64,000 nucleotides of DNA from Schaalia odontolytica (GTDB lineage Bacteria; Actinomycetota; Actinomycetes; Actinomycetales; Actinomycetaceae): the NCBI RefSeq assembly GCF_002847525.1, contig NZ_PKKM01000001.1:1-64000 (forward strand), in the 5' to 3' direction. A program made the translations under genes and the position numbers. Of this stretch, positions 17,418-26,534 are shown in pieces (the first letter of the stretch is position 1; each line of letters starts with the position of its first letter). The notes beneath the pieces are model-generated. The model was not told the DNA's origin. It saw only the letters and a list, made by a program, of their open reading frames with translations, and did not search any database.

Positions 17418-19414
17418 AGGTTTGCGATCTCCACGTGAATGGGGGCGTCAGTGGCGATGCCCCAGACGGTCCTGTAGAAGGCCAACTCCGACTGCCACGC
17501 ATCCTTGATGTTGATGGCCGAGCGGAAGAGGTGTCCCTCTCCCTGGTAGAGCTTGAGGGCGACCGCGTTACCGTTGGCGCGCAGCGCCTCATACATCTCC
17601 TGGGCCTGCGAGGCGGGAACGACCGGGTCGTCGGTGCCCTGCAGAAGCATGAGCGGCGCCTTAATATCACCGACACGGTTGATGGGCGAACGCTGCGCCC
17701 ACACCGGGTCGGAGGTGTCATCGGTGCCGAGCAGAATCGCGTCGTAGTGCGACTCAAACTTGTGGCTGGTTTCCTTCAACTTCACCAGGTCGGCGATGCC
17801 CGAGAACGACGCACCGGCGGTGAACACGTCGGAGGAGGCAAGCGCGTTGAGCACGGTGAAGCCACCGGAAGAACGACCACGGATCGCGATTCGCTTCGGA
17901 TCGACGCGGCCCAGATCGATGAGGTACTGAGCGCCGTCGACGCAGTCCTGAACGTCCATGACGCCCCAGTTGCCGTTGATACGCTCACGGTAGGGACGGC
18001 CGAAGGACGTCGACCCACGGAAGTTCACGTCCAGAACCGCAAAGCCGCGGCTGGTCCAGTACTGGAAGGGAACCTGCAGGCCGGGGCGCGCTGCGTCAGT
18101 CGGTCCGCCGTGCACGTTGACGATGAGCGGGGGCAGCTCGCCCTCGGGGGCGGTGAACTCGGGGTTCACGGGCGCGTAGTAGAAGCCGTGAGCCTCCTCG
18201 CCGTCCGAGGTTTTCCAGGTGAGCATCTCAGCCGTGGAGACGAGGGCGGTGGGCACCTCGGCCTCCGACGAGGGACGCAGCACCTTGGTCTTGCCACGCG
18301 ACACCTCGATGATCGCGGGAGCGTGCGTCGCGGAATCCGCGAGGAAGACGACGCGGCCATCCGCAGCGGCGACGTTACCGATCGGCCACCAACCGGTCGC
18401 CCACTCCTCGGCCATACCGTTGTCGATGCGTACAGTGCCGATGTGCCAGACCTGGTCCTCGGCCCACGAGCACACGAGGTAGTCGTTGTCGTAGTTGTCG
18501 TAGGAGTGCAGGCCCAGCTGCCAGTGCGGGTGCGAGAATGCGTGAGGGCCCGGGTGCAGCGCGCGAGTGCGCAGACGCGAGGTCCAGGCGTTCGTGTCCT
18601 CGCCCTCCTGCCACACGAAGCCCTGAGTGCGGTACAGGTTCGCCCAGCCAGAGGAGTCATCCACGTGGATGAGATCGCCGTCGAGCGTCCAGCGCGGCTC
18701 GTAGACGCACACGCCCGGGCGATCCACCAGGACGACCTCCTGATCGATGGCGCCCTCGAACGTCAGGGACGCGACGCGCAGCTGCGAGTACGTCCACGGC
18801 ATGTTCGGGTGGTTCCACGTGATCCAGGCGATCTTCGTGCCGTCGGGGGAGACGGTCGGCGCCTGAGCGAAGTCCGTGCCCTCAAACACCGTGATGATTG
18901 CGCTGTCGTCGCGGGCGGCGGAGCCATCGAGAGGAATAGCGACAATCTTGTTGACGGGCTCGCCCGGGGCGGAGTGGTCCTCGGCCAGCGCGTACACGAG
19001 GTCGCGCACGTCGGCGATCCAGAAGTCGCCGTAGCGGACCTTCGACAGGGTCGTCAGGGGACGCACGACGCGGCGCGGATCGGCCGTATCAAAGGCGTAG
19101 ACGCGGCCGTCGGTCTGATCGGAGAACACGATGACGCCGTGGTGGACGGCGTATGCCTTGCCGCCGTACTCGTGCACGCGCGTGCCAACATCGGGCAGGC
19201 GGGAACCGTCGATGAGAGGCAGAACCTCGCCCGTTTCCCCCGTACCGCGACGGCGCAGCAGCGTCCCACGTCCGCCCTGGCGCGGATGCCCCTCGACCCA
19301 GTAGGTGTCGGGTCCGTCGACGCGAACCTGGGAGAGCGTGACCGAACGGGCAGTGAAAGAATCGCCCGAAATGGGGGACTTCCACAGGCCGTGGGGTGCG
19401 ACGGTGACGGACAT
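17414..19414 (-). CDS. S9-family prolyl oligopeptidase-like serine peptidase
   Basis: 666-residue cytoplasmic enzyme without a signal peptide. Residues 1-400 are a WD/beta-propeller-like region and 400-666 an alpha/beta hydrolase domain. The triad appears as Ser515 in IRGRSSGGF, Asp596 in LQGTDDPVV and His628 in QGEGHLF. Members cleave short peptides, often after proline or acyl-amino acids; the specificity here is unknown. AAGGAGG at 19419-19425 precedes the ATG, and TAAGAT at 19453-19458 is a plausible -10. Coupled to the ClC gene. Confidence 0.88.
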   Translation of the reverse strand: MSVTVAPHGLWKSPISGDSFTARSVTLSQVRVDGPDTYWVEGHPRQGGRGTLLRRRGTGETGEVLPLIDGSRLPDVGTRVHEYGGKAYAVHHGVIVFSDQTDGRVYAFDTADPRRVVRPLTTLSKVRYGDFWIADVRDLVYALAEDHSAPGEPVNKIVAIPLDGSAARDDSAIITVFEGTDFAQAPTVSPDGTKIAWITWNHPNMPWTYSQLRVASLTFEGAIDQEVVLVDRPGVCVYEPRWTLDGDLIHVDDSSGWANLYRTQGFVWQEGEDTNAWTSRLRTRALHPGPHAFSHPHWQLGLHSYDNYDNDYLVCSWAEDQVWHIGTVRIDNGMAEEWATGWWPIGNVAAADGRVVFLADSATHAPAIIEVSRGKTKVLRPSSEAEVPTALVSTAEMLTWKTSDGEEAHGFYYAPVNPEFTAPEGELPPLIVNVHGGPTDAARPGLQVPFQYWTSRGFAVLDVNFRGSTSFGRPYRERINGNWGVMDVQDCVDGAQYLIDLGRVDPKRIAIRGRSSGGFTVLNALASSDVFTAGASFSGIADLVKLKETSHKFESHYDAILLGTDDTSDPVWAQRSPINRVGDIKAPLMLLQGTDDPVVPASQAQEMYEALRANGNAVALKLYQGEGHLFRSAINIKDAWQSELAFYRTVWGIATDAPIHVEIANL

Positions 19415-19535
19415 AGTGCCTCCTTAAGCGGTACGGCGAGCCAACACCACCTATCTTAGTGCGCGCGCTTGTCGCCTGCGCGGGCCGAACGTACCTGACA
19501 TGCACTTTGATCTGTAGATGAGACGCTTCGGCAAC

Positions 19536-19541
19536 TACACT
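19536..19541 (+). promoter_or_regulatory. Putative leaderless -10 element of dxs
   Basis: TACACT ends 7 nt before the ATG at 19549, with no ribosome site between. No convincing -35 was found at 16-18 nt spacing. Confidence 0.5.
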
Positions 19542-19548
19542 GGTTCTC

Positions 19549-21450
19549 ATGTCTGGAACACGAGAGTCACGCGACCTGCTGTCGCGCTGCAGCGCACCGC
19601 GGGAGCTGCGTCGCCTGGAACGCGAGCAGCTGGACGAATTGGCGGCGGAAATTCGCGCGTTCCTGATTGACAACGTGTCGCGCACGGGCGGGCATCTCGG
19701 CCCGAACCTGGGCGTTGTCGAGCTGACGATCGGCCTGCACCGGGTGTTCCGCTCCCCGCAGGACACGATCGTTTTTGACACCGGCCACCAGGCGTACGTG
19801 CATAAGCTCCTCACCGGACGTCAAGATTTCTCCTCGCTGCGTTGCCCGGGAGGCCTGTCCGGCTACCCGTCGCGCGGTGAGTCTGAGCACGACGTCGTCG
19901 AGTCCTCGCATGCGTCGGCGTCGATCGCGTGGGTGGATGGCATCTCGCGCGAGAAGCATCGCCAGGGGGATCGCACGTGGACCGTGGGCGTGATCGGCGA
20001 CGGTGCGCTGACGGGCGGCCTCGCGTGGGAGGCCCTCAATAACATCGCGACGGCGAAAAATCGCCGCATCATGATTATCGTCAACGACAACGGTCGTTCC
20101 TACGCGCCGACGATCGGCGGTCTCGCGGCTCACCTGGACGCGTTGCGCACCTCCGCCAGATACGAGAAGGCCCTGGCGTGGGGCAAACAGCACCTGCTGA
20201 GCCACGGTACGCCGGGACGCGCGGCCTACGACGCGCTGCACGGCCTGAAATCGGGCATCAAGGACGCGCTGATGCCCCAGGTTATGTTCGAAGACCTGGG
20301 CCTGAAGTACATCGGCCCCGTGAACGGCCACGACATCGCGGCGGTCGAGACCGCTCTGCGCCGTGGTCGCTCCCTCGACGAGCCGGTCCTCGTCCACATG
20401 ATCACCGAAAAGGGCCGCGGCTACACGCCGGCCGAGGAAGACATCGCTGACCGCTTCCACGCGGTCGGCCCGATTCACCCCGAGACCGGGCTTCCGGTCG
20501 CCCCCGAGCGCTTCGGTTGGACGGGAGTCTTTGCCGACGAGATCTGCGCTCAGGCCGCCTCACGCAATGACATCGTCGGCATTACGGCCGCGATGATGCG
20601 TCCCGTGGGCCTTGGCCCCATGCACGAGGCCTACCCGGGTCGCGTGATCGACGTCGGCATCGCCGAAGCCGAGGCCGTCGCCTCCGCCGCCGGCATGGCC
20701 TACCAGGGCGCGCACCCCGTCGTGGCGCTCTACGCGACCTTCCTGAACCGAGGCTTCGACCAGCTTCTCATGGACGTCGCCCTCCACCGCGCGGGCGTCA
20801 CTTTCGTACTGGACCGCGCGGGTGTGACGGGCGCGGACGGCGCCTCGCATAACGGTGTCTGGGACATCGCGATGTGCTCGATGATCCCGGGCCTGCGTCT
20901 GGCAGCTCCCCGCGACGAGGAGACGCTGCGCGCACGCCTTCGTGAGGCGCTCGACGTCGATGATGCTCCCACCGTCATCCGCTATCGCAAGGGATCGCTG
21001 CCCGAGCCCATGCCAGCACTACGCAGCGTTGGGGGAGTGGACATCCTCTTCGACGAGGCAGTGGCTGATTCACGCGCTCGGGTGCTCATCGTGGGCACCG
21101 GCGCCTGCGCGCCCGATGCGATCGAGGCCGCGCGTCGCCTGTCGGCCGACGGCGTGAGCGTCACGGTCGCGGACCCGCAGTGGATGATCCCCATCTGCCC
21201 GGATCTGGCGACGCTGGCGTGGGACTACGACTGCGTCGTGAGTGTCGAGGACGGTATCGTCCAGGGCGGTTTCGGCTGGTCGCTGCGCGACGCGGTCGCG
21301 GAGACGGGTGTTCCCGTGCGCTGCCTGGGCGTGCCGCAGGGATTCCCCGAGCACGGCGACCGCGCGGCCATGATCGCGCAGTTCGGCTTCGACGCGGACG
21401 GCATCGAACGCGCGGCCCGCGAGCTCGTCGAGCGAATCGGCGAACGCTAG
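19549..21450 (+). CDS. dxs: 1-deoxy-D-xylulose-5-phosphate synthase
   Basis: 633-residue thiamine-diphosphate enzyme joining pyruvate and glyceraldehyde 3-phosphate, the first step of the methylerythritol phosphate route to isoprenoids, and a precursor step for thiamine and PLP in some bacteria. Visible are the N-terminal TPP-binding motif GDGALTGGLAWEALNN (near 148), the central pyrimidine-binding domain with the DRAGVTGADGASHNG stretch, and the C-terminal transketolase domain. Length is normal for Dxs. Monocistronic by context: a divergent gene lies upstream and a convergent gene 10 nt downstream. Confidence 0.95.
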   Translation: MSGTRESRDLLSRCSAPRELRRLEREQLDELAAEIRAFLIDNVSRTGGHLGPNLGVVELTIGLHRVFRSPQDTIVFDTGHQAYVHKLLTGRQDFSSLRCPGGLSGYPSRGESEHDVVESSHASASIAWVDGISREKHRQGDRTWTVGVIGDGALTGGLAWEALNNIATAKNRRIMIIVNDNGRSYAPTIGGLAAHLDALRTSARYEKALAWGKQHLLSHGTPGRAAYDALHGLKSGIKDALMPQVMFEDLGLKYIGPVNGHDIAAVETALRRGRSLDEPVLVHMITEKGRGYTPAEEDIADRFHAVGPIHPETGLPVAPERFGWTGVFADEICAQAASRNDIVGITAAMMRPVGLGPMHEAYPGRVIDVGIAEAEAVASAAGMAYQGAHPVVALYATFLNRGFDQLLMDVALHRAGVTFVLDRAGVTGADGASHNGVWDIAMCSMIPGLRLAAPRDEETLRARLREALDVDDAPTVIRYRKGSLPEPMPALRSVGGVDILFDEAVADSRARVLIVGTGACAPDAIEAARRLSADGVSVTVADPQWMIPICPDLATLAWDYDCVVSVEDGIVQGGFGWSLRDAVAETGVPVRCLGVPQGFPEHGDRAAMIAQFGFDADGIERAARELVERIGER

Positions 21451-21460
21451 ATCATTCGAA

Positions 21461-22705
21461 TCAGACGCCGAGCGCGTCGCAGATCGGGTCGAGCGTCAGA
21501 TCGATCTGCCAGTCGCGCGCACCGCGATTGACCATACGCTCCTCGACCTCATCACCCGACGGGCGTGACGGATCCAGAGGAGCCCACGCGAGGTAGCGCT
21601 GCACCTGGGGAGCGAGCACAACCTCGGGTGCCAGACCGAGACTCGACGCGACCGAAGCGACCGCGTGACGCACCGTTCCCAGGCGCGCGGCCGAGGCCTC
21701 GTCGATGCGATTCCAGTGGCGCGGTTCCGGGATCGATCCCGGCTGCACGGGCTTGCGCTTGGGAGGCAGCTCTTCCTCCGTCATGGCGGCCACGCTGGCG
21801 AGGGCTCGCATCCACTCCTCCTCGTACTGGCGGGCGACGGGGGAGCGGAACTCGCTGATGCTCATGAGCGCGCGCTTGTTGCGCGGGGGATTCGAGGCCG
21901 CGCGCACGAGGGCGGCGTTGCGCACGAGGCGGCCCGGGCTCAGGTCGATGCGCTGAGCGATTGATTCGCGTGTCTCCCACAGGGCCTTCAGGACCGCGAG
22001 GCCGCGCCGCGAACGGATCTTGCCCGCGCCGGGCACAGAACGCCAGCGATCGGGCTTCGGGCCGGGAGGGGTGACCGACAGGGCGTAGGCGAACTCCTGC
22101 TGCGCCCACTCCCAACGACCCATCTCATCGAGCCGCTTCGAGAGGCGGTAGTAGAGCTCCGTCAACAGTTCAACGTCGAGGGCTGCGTAGCGCAGCCACT
22201 CCTTCGGCAGAGGACGCACCGACCAATCCGAGGCCTGATGATCCTTGACGAGGCCCAGGCCGAGCACCTGCGCGGCGACGGCCGCCAGGCCGAAACGCTC
22301 CAGGCCGATGAGGCGCGCCGCGATTTCGGTGTCGAAGAGAGCGGAGGGGCGCAGTCCAACCTGGCGCAGATTCGGCAGATCTTGCAAACAATCGTGCAAC
22401 AGCCACACGTCCTCCACACCCGGCTGAAGCACGGACAGGTCAGGCAGTGCGTGCGTGTCGATGAGGAACGTGCCCACGTCCTCGCGGCGAATCTGCACGA
22501 GGTAAGGATCGGAGCCGTAGCGGAAGCCCTGAGCCCGTTCCACGTCCAGGGCGATCGGAGCCGAACCAGTACTCAGTGCACGAGCTGCGGCCTCAAGGTC
22601 CTTCGGGGTGTCAATGACGGCGGGGGTCCCCCCACGCGGCTGCGCAATGAGCTCCGGATTATCCGTATCGCCCTGCGGCAAACCGCCGCCATTGTTGACC
22701 AGCAC
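21461..22705 (-). CDS. RNase D-like 3'-5' exonuclease with HRDC domain
   Basis: 414-residue DEDD-family nuclease. The catalytic acids appear in IALDVER (Asp54, Glu56), LLHDCLQD and the YAALDVELL motif typical of the DEDDy subgroup, followed by one or two HRDC domains (about 215-295 and possibly 330-400) that bind nucleic acid. It probably trims structured RNA 3' ends. GTG start with GGAG at 6 nt; it starts immediately after the DUF3000 stop, so the two are an operon. Confidence 0.85.
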   Translation of the reverse strand: MLVNNGGGLPQGDTDNPELIAQPRGGTPAVIDTPKDLEAAARALSTGSAPIALDVERAQGFRYGSDPYLVQIRREDVGTFLIDTHALPDLSVLQPGVEDVWLLHDCLQDLPNLRQVGLRPSALFDTEIAARLIGLERFGLAAVAAQVLGLGLVKDHQASDWSVRPLPKEWLRYAALDVELLTELYYRLSKRLDEMGRWEWAQQEFAYALSVTPPGPKPDRWRSVPGAGKIRSRRGLAVLKALWETRESIAQRIDLSPGRLVRNAALVRAASNPPRNKRALMSISEFRSPVARQYEEEWMRALASVAAMTEEELPPKRKPVQPGSIPEPRHWNRIDEASAARLGTVRHAVASVASSLGLAPEVVLAPQVQRYLAWAPLDPSRPSGDEVEERMVNRGARDWQIDLTLDPICDALGV

Positions 22706-23260
22706 TCAGACTCCTTCGAGATGACGGGCAGGCACGATTCCTGCCGTCCGACGCATGACATCCGCCCAGCCGGACAGATGCTCACCAAGATACTCACTGT
22801 TCGGTGTCCACGACGCGCGGACCTCGACAAACAGTGACGATCCGCGCAACTCCAGGCCGCCGAAGGTCTCGCTCATCTCCCGGGTCACCGTGCCGGTCAA
22901 GTCGTGGAGACCAGCGCCAGCCGTGTCCAGGCAGTCGAGCATCCAGCCCCAGATTCCCTCCGAGAGCATCGGATCGCCGATCATCTCTGAGTCCACTTGT
23001 GCGCGCATCTGAGCGACGACGCGGAAGGTGCCGTTCCAACCGATCTGCTCCACGGGGTCGTGTAGGATCACCATGCGACCAGTCGATAGGGGCTGTCCAG
23101 CCTCGTCCTCGTCGGTGGTTCGCATCGCGAGCGCCGCCGTGAAGGGCGCCAAACGACGAGGCGAGGGAACCTCCTCGAGGAGTATGTGCGGCAGGTGGTC
23201 CGCCTGTCGCAGGGACAGCAGGGCCCGCATAAACTCCTCGGGCACCGCGTTTTCATTCAC
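22706..23260 (-). CDS. DUF3000 family protein
   Basis: 184-residue soluble actinobacterial protein of unknown function, typically placed just upstream of the RNase D/HRDC gene, as here. It shows family-like stretches such as MVILHDPVEQIGWNGTFRVV. The GTG at 23260 lies 7 nt downstream of a minus-strand TACGAT, so it is probably leaderless. No motifs indicate an enzymatic role. Confidence 0.8.
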   Translation of the reverse strand: MNENAVPEEFMRALLSLRQADHLPHILLEEVPSPRRLAPFTAALAMRTTDEDEAGQPLSTGRMVILHDPVEQIGWNGTFRVVAQMRAQVDSEMIGDPMLSEGIWGWMLDCLDTAGAGLHDLTGTVTREMSETFGGLELRGSSLFVEVRASWTPNSEYLGEHLSGWADVMRRTAGIVPARHLEGV

Positions 23261-23267
23261 AAATCAA

Positions 23268-23273
23268 ATCGTA
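23268..23273 (-). promoter_or_regulatory. Putative leaderless -10 element of the DUF3000/RNase D operon
   Basis: TACGAT on the minus strand ends 7 nt before the GTG at 23260. No ribosome site is present. Confidence 0.45.
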
Positions 23274-23372
23274 CGGGTGTCCATGCGCCTTTTGGTCCAG
23301 ACGCGCCGCCAACCTTCATGTCGATAAGTAGCCGGTAGACGTACCCGGAAGGTGGTGGTCAGTGTCGGTGGC

Positions 23373-25484
23373 CTACAGTCCACGCGGATTGCGCAGAATG
23401 AACGACGTGCGCGGCCCGACCTGGACGACGTCGCCCGAGTGGTACTCGTCGCGATCATCATCGCCGGCCGTGTCGACGACGGTGTGCCAGATTTGACCGT
23501 ATTTCGTGTCTGGAAGCGTGAAGTCGACTGCCTCCGGAGCAGCGTTGAGCAGCAGCAGGAAATCGTCGTCGAGGATGCGGCGACCGTTCGCGTCGGGCTC
23601 ACGGATGGCATCGCCGTTGTAGAAGACCATCGTCGAGCGCGCCCACGGCTGGTTCCATTCCTCTTCCGTCATGTGTGTGCCCGCCGGGGTGAACCATTCG
23701 ATCTCGCCGAGCTTGGACTCACCGCCGCGCTGCGCGGGCCCTTCTAGGAAGCGCCGGCGGCGCATCACCGGATGATCGCGTCGCAGGTGGATGAGGTGAC
23801 GGGTGAACTGCAGGAGCTTGTGATCGTGCTCGTCTAGGTCCCAGTTGATCCACGAGAGCTCGTTGTCCTGGCAGTACACGTTGTTGTTGCCCCGCTGGGT
23901 GCGGCCCAGCTCGTCACCGTGGGCGATCATCGGTACCCCCTGGGAGAACATGAGAGTCGTCAGGAAGTTGCGCTGCTGACGGTAGCGCAGCTCGATGATC
24001 TCCTCGTCATCCGTGTCGCCCTCGACGCCGCAGTTCCACGAACGGTTGTCGTTTGCGCCATCCGCGCCGCCCTCAAGGTTCGCCTCGTTGTGCTTCTCGT
24101 TGTAGGACACGAGGTCACGCAGCGTGAAGCCATCGTGGGCGATGACGAAGTTGATGGACGCCATAGGCTTGCGGCCGGTAGTGCCGTAGAGGTCGGAGGA
24201 GCCGGCCAGACGGGATGCGAAGTCGGGGAGCGAGGAGAACTCGCCGCGCCAGAAGTCACGCACCGTGTCGCGATACCTGCCATTCCACTCGGACCACAGG
24301 GGAGGGAAGCCGCCGACCTGATAGCCGTCCGCGCCCACGTCCCACGGCTCCGCGATCAGCTTGACCTGTGAGACCACGGGATCCTGGTGGATGAGATCGA
24401 AGAATGCGGAGAGTCGGTCGACCTCGGCGAACTGGCGAGCCAGGGTGGAGGCAAGATCGAAGCGGAAGCCGTCCACGTGCATCTCTGTCACCCAGTAGCG
24501 CAGCGAGTCCATGATGAGCTGGAGGACCTGAGGGGAGCTCATGAGGAGGGAGTTGCCCGTGCCCGTCGTGTCGAAGTAGTGCTGGCGATCCCCGTCGACA
24601 AGGCGGTAGTAGGAGGGATTGTCGATGCCGCGGAAGGAGAGGGTCGGCCCCATGTGGTTGCCCTCTGCCGTGTGGTTGTAGACGACGTCGAGGATGACCT
24701 CGATGTTAGCCGCGTGCAGCGCCTTCACCATCGCCTTGAACTCAGAGACCTGTGCGCCGGGGTCCTTTGTAGCCGCGTAACCGTTGTGCGGGGCGAAGTA
24801 GCCGATCGTGTTGTAGCCCCAGTAATTCGACAATCCCTTGGCCTGGAGCGTTGTATCGTTCGTGAACTGCTGGATCGGCATGAGCTCGACCGTGGTGATG
24901 CCCAGCTTCGTCAGATGTTCGATAATCGCCGGGTGCGCCATGCCGGCGTAAGTGCCGCGCAGCTCCTCCGGGATGTCCGGGTGACGCATCGTCATGCCCT
25001 TGATGTGGGCCTCGTAGATGATCGACTCGGAGTAGTCGTGGCCCGGGCTGCGATCCCCCTCCCAGTCAAAGAAGGGGTTGACGACGACGGAGTGCATTGT
25101 CGCGTCAGCGGAATCGCCGCCCTTGAGCGTGAGAGGATCATCGGCCTGATAGGAGAGAAGGTCGAGGGAATCTTTGAGCTGTCCTTCGATCGCCTTCGCG
25201 TAGGGGTCGAGGAGGAGCTTTGAGGGGTCGCAGCGAAGACCATTGCGGGGATCCCAGGGGCCGTCGATGCGGTAGCCGTAACGCTGGCCGGCCCGCACCT
25301 GCGGGACATAGACGTGCCACACGTAGGCATCGACCTCCGTCATGGGGATGCGCATTTCGTTGAGGTCGTCGTCCAAGAGGCACAGCGTCACAGACGTTGC
25401 GACCGAGGAGTAGATCGCGAAGTTCGTTCCGGTTCCGTCAAAGGTGGCACCCAGGGGGTAGGCCTTGCCAGGTCGCGTTTCCAT
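23373..25484 (-). CDS. glgX: Glycogen debranching enzyme GlgX
   Basis: 703-residue GH13 isoamylase-type enzyme that hydrolyses alpha-1,6 branch points of glycogen. An N-terminal carbohydrate-binding CBM48 region (about 10-110) precedes the catalytic barrel. The nucleophile lies in GFRFDLAST, the acid/base in LIAEPWDVG, and the third acid in FVIAHDGFTL. The C-terminal beta domain is complete. The ATG start at 25484 matches family length. It stands alone; glgC and glgA lie about 23 kb away. Confidence 0.93.
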   Translation of the reverse strand: METRPGKAYPLGATFDGTGTNFAIYSSVATSVTLCLLDDDLNEMRIPMTEVDAYVWHVYVPQVRAGQRYGYRIDGPWDPRNGLRCDPSKLLLDPYAKAIEGQLKDSLDLLSYQADDPLTLKGGDSADATMHSVVVNPFFDWEGDRSPGHDYSESIIYEAHIKGMTMRHPDIPEELRGTYAGMAHPAIIEHLTKLGITTVELMPIQQFTNDTTLQAKGLSNYWGYNTIGYFAPHNGYAATKDPGAQVSEFKAMVKALHAANIEVILDVVYNHTAEGNHMGPTLSFRGIDNPSYYRLVDGDRQHYFDTTGTGNSLLMSSPQVLQLIMDSLRYWVTEMHVDGFRFDLASTLARQFAEVDRLSAFFDLIHQDPVVSQVKLIAEPWDVGADGYQVGGFPPLWSEWNGRYRDTVRDFWRGEFSSLPDFASRLAGSSDLYGTTGRKPMASINFVIAHDGFTLRDLVSYNEKHNEANLEGGADGANDNRSWNCGVEGDTDDEEIIELRYRQQRNFLTTLMFSQGVPMIAHGDELGRTQRGNNNVYCQDNELSWINWDLDEHDHKLLQFTRHLIHLRRDHPVMRRRRFLEGPAQRGGESKLGEIEWFTPAGTHMTEEEWNQPWARSTMVFYNGDAIREPDANGRRILDDDFLLLLNAAPEAVDFTLPDTKYGQIWHTVVDTAGDDDRDEYHSGDVVQVGPRTSFILRNPRGL

Positions 25485-25569
25485 ACCGACAAGCCTCGCA
25501 CGAATATGGACTGATAGGCGATAATCCGCCCGAAAATGAGCGTGTGACTTGGATAACGGGGGTTTGGTT

Positions 25570-25599
25570 TTGCGTTCTGGCCAGATCTTCTGTTAAGGT
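25570..25599 (+). promoter_or_regulatory. Putative promoter of the tRNA cluster
   Basis: TTGCGT at 25570-25575 and TAAGGT at 25594-25599 are spaced by 18 nt, about 39 nt before the first tRNA. The match to consensus is moderate. Confidence 0.35.
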
Positions 25600-25637
25600 T
25601 TTACCCGTTGCGAAGAACGGTTGACGTTCTGAGAAAC

Positions 25638-25710
25638 GCGGATGTGGCTCAGTTGGTAGAGCATCACCTTGCCAAGGTGAGGGTCGCGGGTTCGAGTCCC
25701 GTCATCCGCT
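25638..25710 (+). tRNA. tRNA-Gly (GCC), copy 1
   Basis: 73-nt cloverleaf with GCGGATG/CATCCGC acceptor stem, TTCGAGTC T-loop and anticodon GCC inside CTTGCCAAG. The CCA end is not encoded. It is identical to copy 2 at 25840. Confidence 0.95.
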
Positions 25711-25711
25711 C

Positions 25712-25783
25712 GGGCGATTGGCGCAGCGGGAGCGCGCTTCCCTGACACGGAAGAGGTCACTGGTTCGATCCCAGTATCGCCCA
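25712..25783 (+). tRNA. tRNA-Val (GAC)
   Basis: 72-nt cloverleaf, acceptor GGGCGAT/ATCGCCC, anticodon loop CTGACAC giving GAC, T-loop TTCGATC. CCA is not encoded. It begins 1 nt after the preceding tRNA. Confidence 0.95.
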
Positions 25784-25839
25784 CGGTCGTCCTGGTAACA
25801 GGATTGGCGGGCTATAGCCCGGCCGCACATGCGGTTCAC

Positions 25840-25912
25840 GCGGATGTGGCTCAGTTGGTAGAGCATCACCTTGCCAAGGTGAGGGTCGCGGGTTCGAGTC
25901 CCGTCATCCGCT
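25840..25912 (+). tRNA. tRNA-Gly (GCC), copy 2
   Basis: Identical in all 73 positions to the copy at 25638. The 56-nt spacer before it contains two small palindromic hairpins (GGGCTATAGCCC and CCGCACATGCGG) that may be processing signals. Confidence 0.95.
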
Positions 25913-25946
25913 CTCAATCGGGAATCCACTCGATCCCATTGGGTGT

Positions 25947-26017
25947 GGTGGGTTGGCCGAGAGGCGAGGCAGCGGCCTGCAAAGCCGTATACACGGGTTC
26001 GAATCCCGTACCCACCT
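25947..26017 (+). tRNA. tRNA-Cys (GCA)
   Basis: 71-nt cloverleaf, acceptor GGTGGGT/ACCCACC, anticodon loop CTGCAAA giving GCA, discriminator U73 as required for cysteine. CCA is not encoded. Confidence 0.95.
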
Positions 26018-26018
26018 C

Positions 26019-26093
26019 GGGCGATTGGCGCAGGGGTAGCGCGCTTCCTTCACACGGAAGAGGTCACTGGTTCGATCCCAGTATCGCCCACCA
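26019..26093 (+). tRNA. tRNA-Val (CAC)
   Basis: 72-nt body 26019-26090 nearly identical to the GAC isoacceptor, but with anticodon loop TTCACAC giving CAC. Uniquely in this cluster the CCA end is encoded (26091-26093). It is the last tRNA before the terminators. Confidence 0.95.
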
Positions 26094-26095
26094 GT

Positions 26096-26125
26096 AAGTC
26101 GGATCTGATGATCCGACTTCTTGTT
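26096..26125 (+). terminator. Intrinsic terminator of the tRNA cluster, first of two
   Basis: Stem 26096-26105 pairs with 26110-26119 around a TGAT loop and is followed by CTTGTTTTT. Confidence 0.9.
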
Positions 26126-26131
26126 TTTCGC

Positions 26132-26160
26132 GCTCCCGTCGATTGGCGACGGGAGCTTTT
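26132..26160 (+). terminator. Intrinsic terminator, second of two
   Basis: Stem GCTCCCGTCG at 26132-26141 pairs with 26147-26156 around ATTGG and is followed by TTTT. It lies only 7 nt beyond the first terminator. Confidence 0.85.
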
Positions 26161-26534
26161 CTGTTCGTATTCTGTTGGCGTCGGGTGTGTCATGTGGTGC
26201 CGTGTCGTGCTTGCATATTGTGGGCCTACGCGTTGTCACAGTGGATCTCGAGTGGGCGTGCAGTGTGGCGTGACCCTTCGATTCGCTGACCGACCGGTGA
26301 GTTTGTCGGTGTTGTGGGGCGGTTGTTCGCTCATCAGACGACACGCCCGGGTAGCAAATTTTGTCAGTTTATAAATTAGTTCGATAAATCGTGGACATTT
26401 GCTTTTGTCGCTCGTGTTAGTTGTGGTGCCCGAGAAACTAATCGCTCCAATTCTTGACCAAATTGCAGGTGATTGGCATAAACTGGTTCGGTATGCGGCG
26501 ACGCCGTCGCACATCCCGTTGACAGGAGTTTTCT
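26161..26534 (+). promoter_or_regulatory. Upstream region and promoter of the first LAKTG surface protein
   Basis: About 370 nt without a gene, notably AT-richer from 26350 on. TTGACC at 26454-26459 and CATAAA at 26477-26482 are 17 nt apart, a good sigma-70-type promoter. CAGGAG at 26523-26528 is the ribosome site, 6 nt before the ATG. Nothing else structured was seen between 26161 and 26350. Confidence 0.6.

Noticed and set aside
17411..19459. A long plus-strand frame opposite the S9 peptidase
   Set aside because: Shadow of a GC-rich gene; the product is Val/Arg/Gly-rich without motifs, while the minus strand has an intact catalytic triad.
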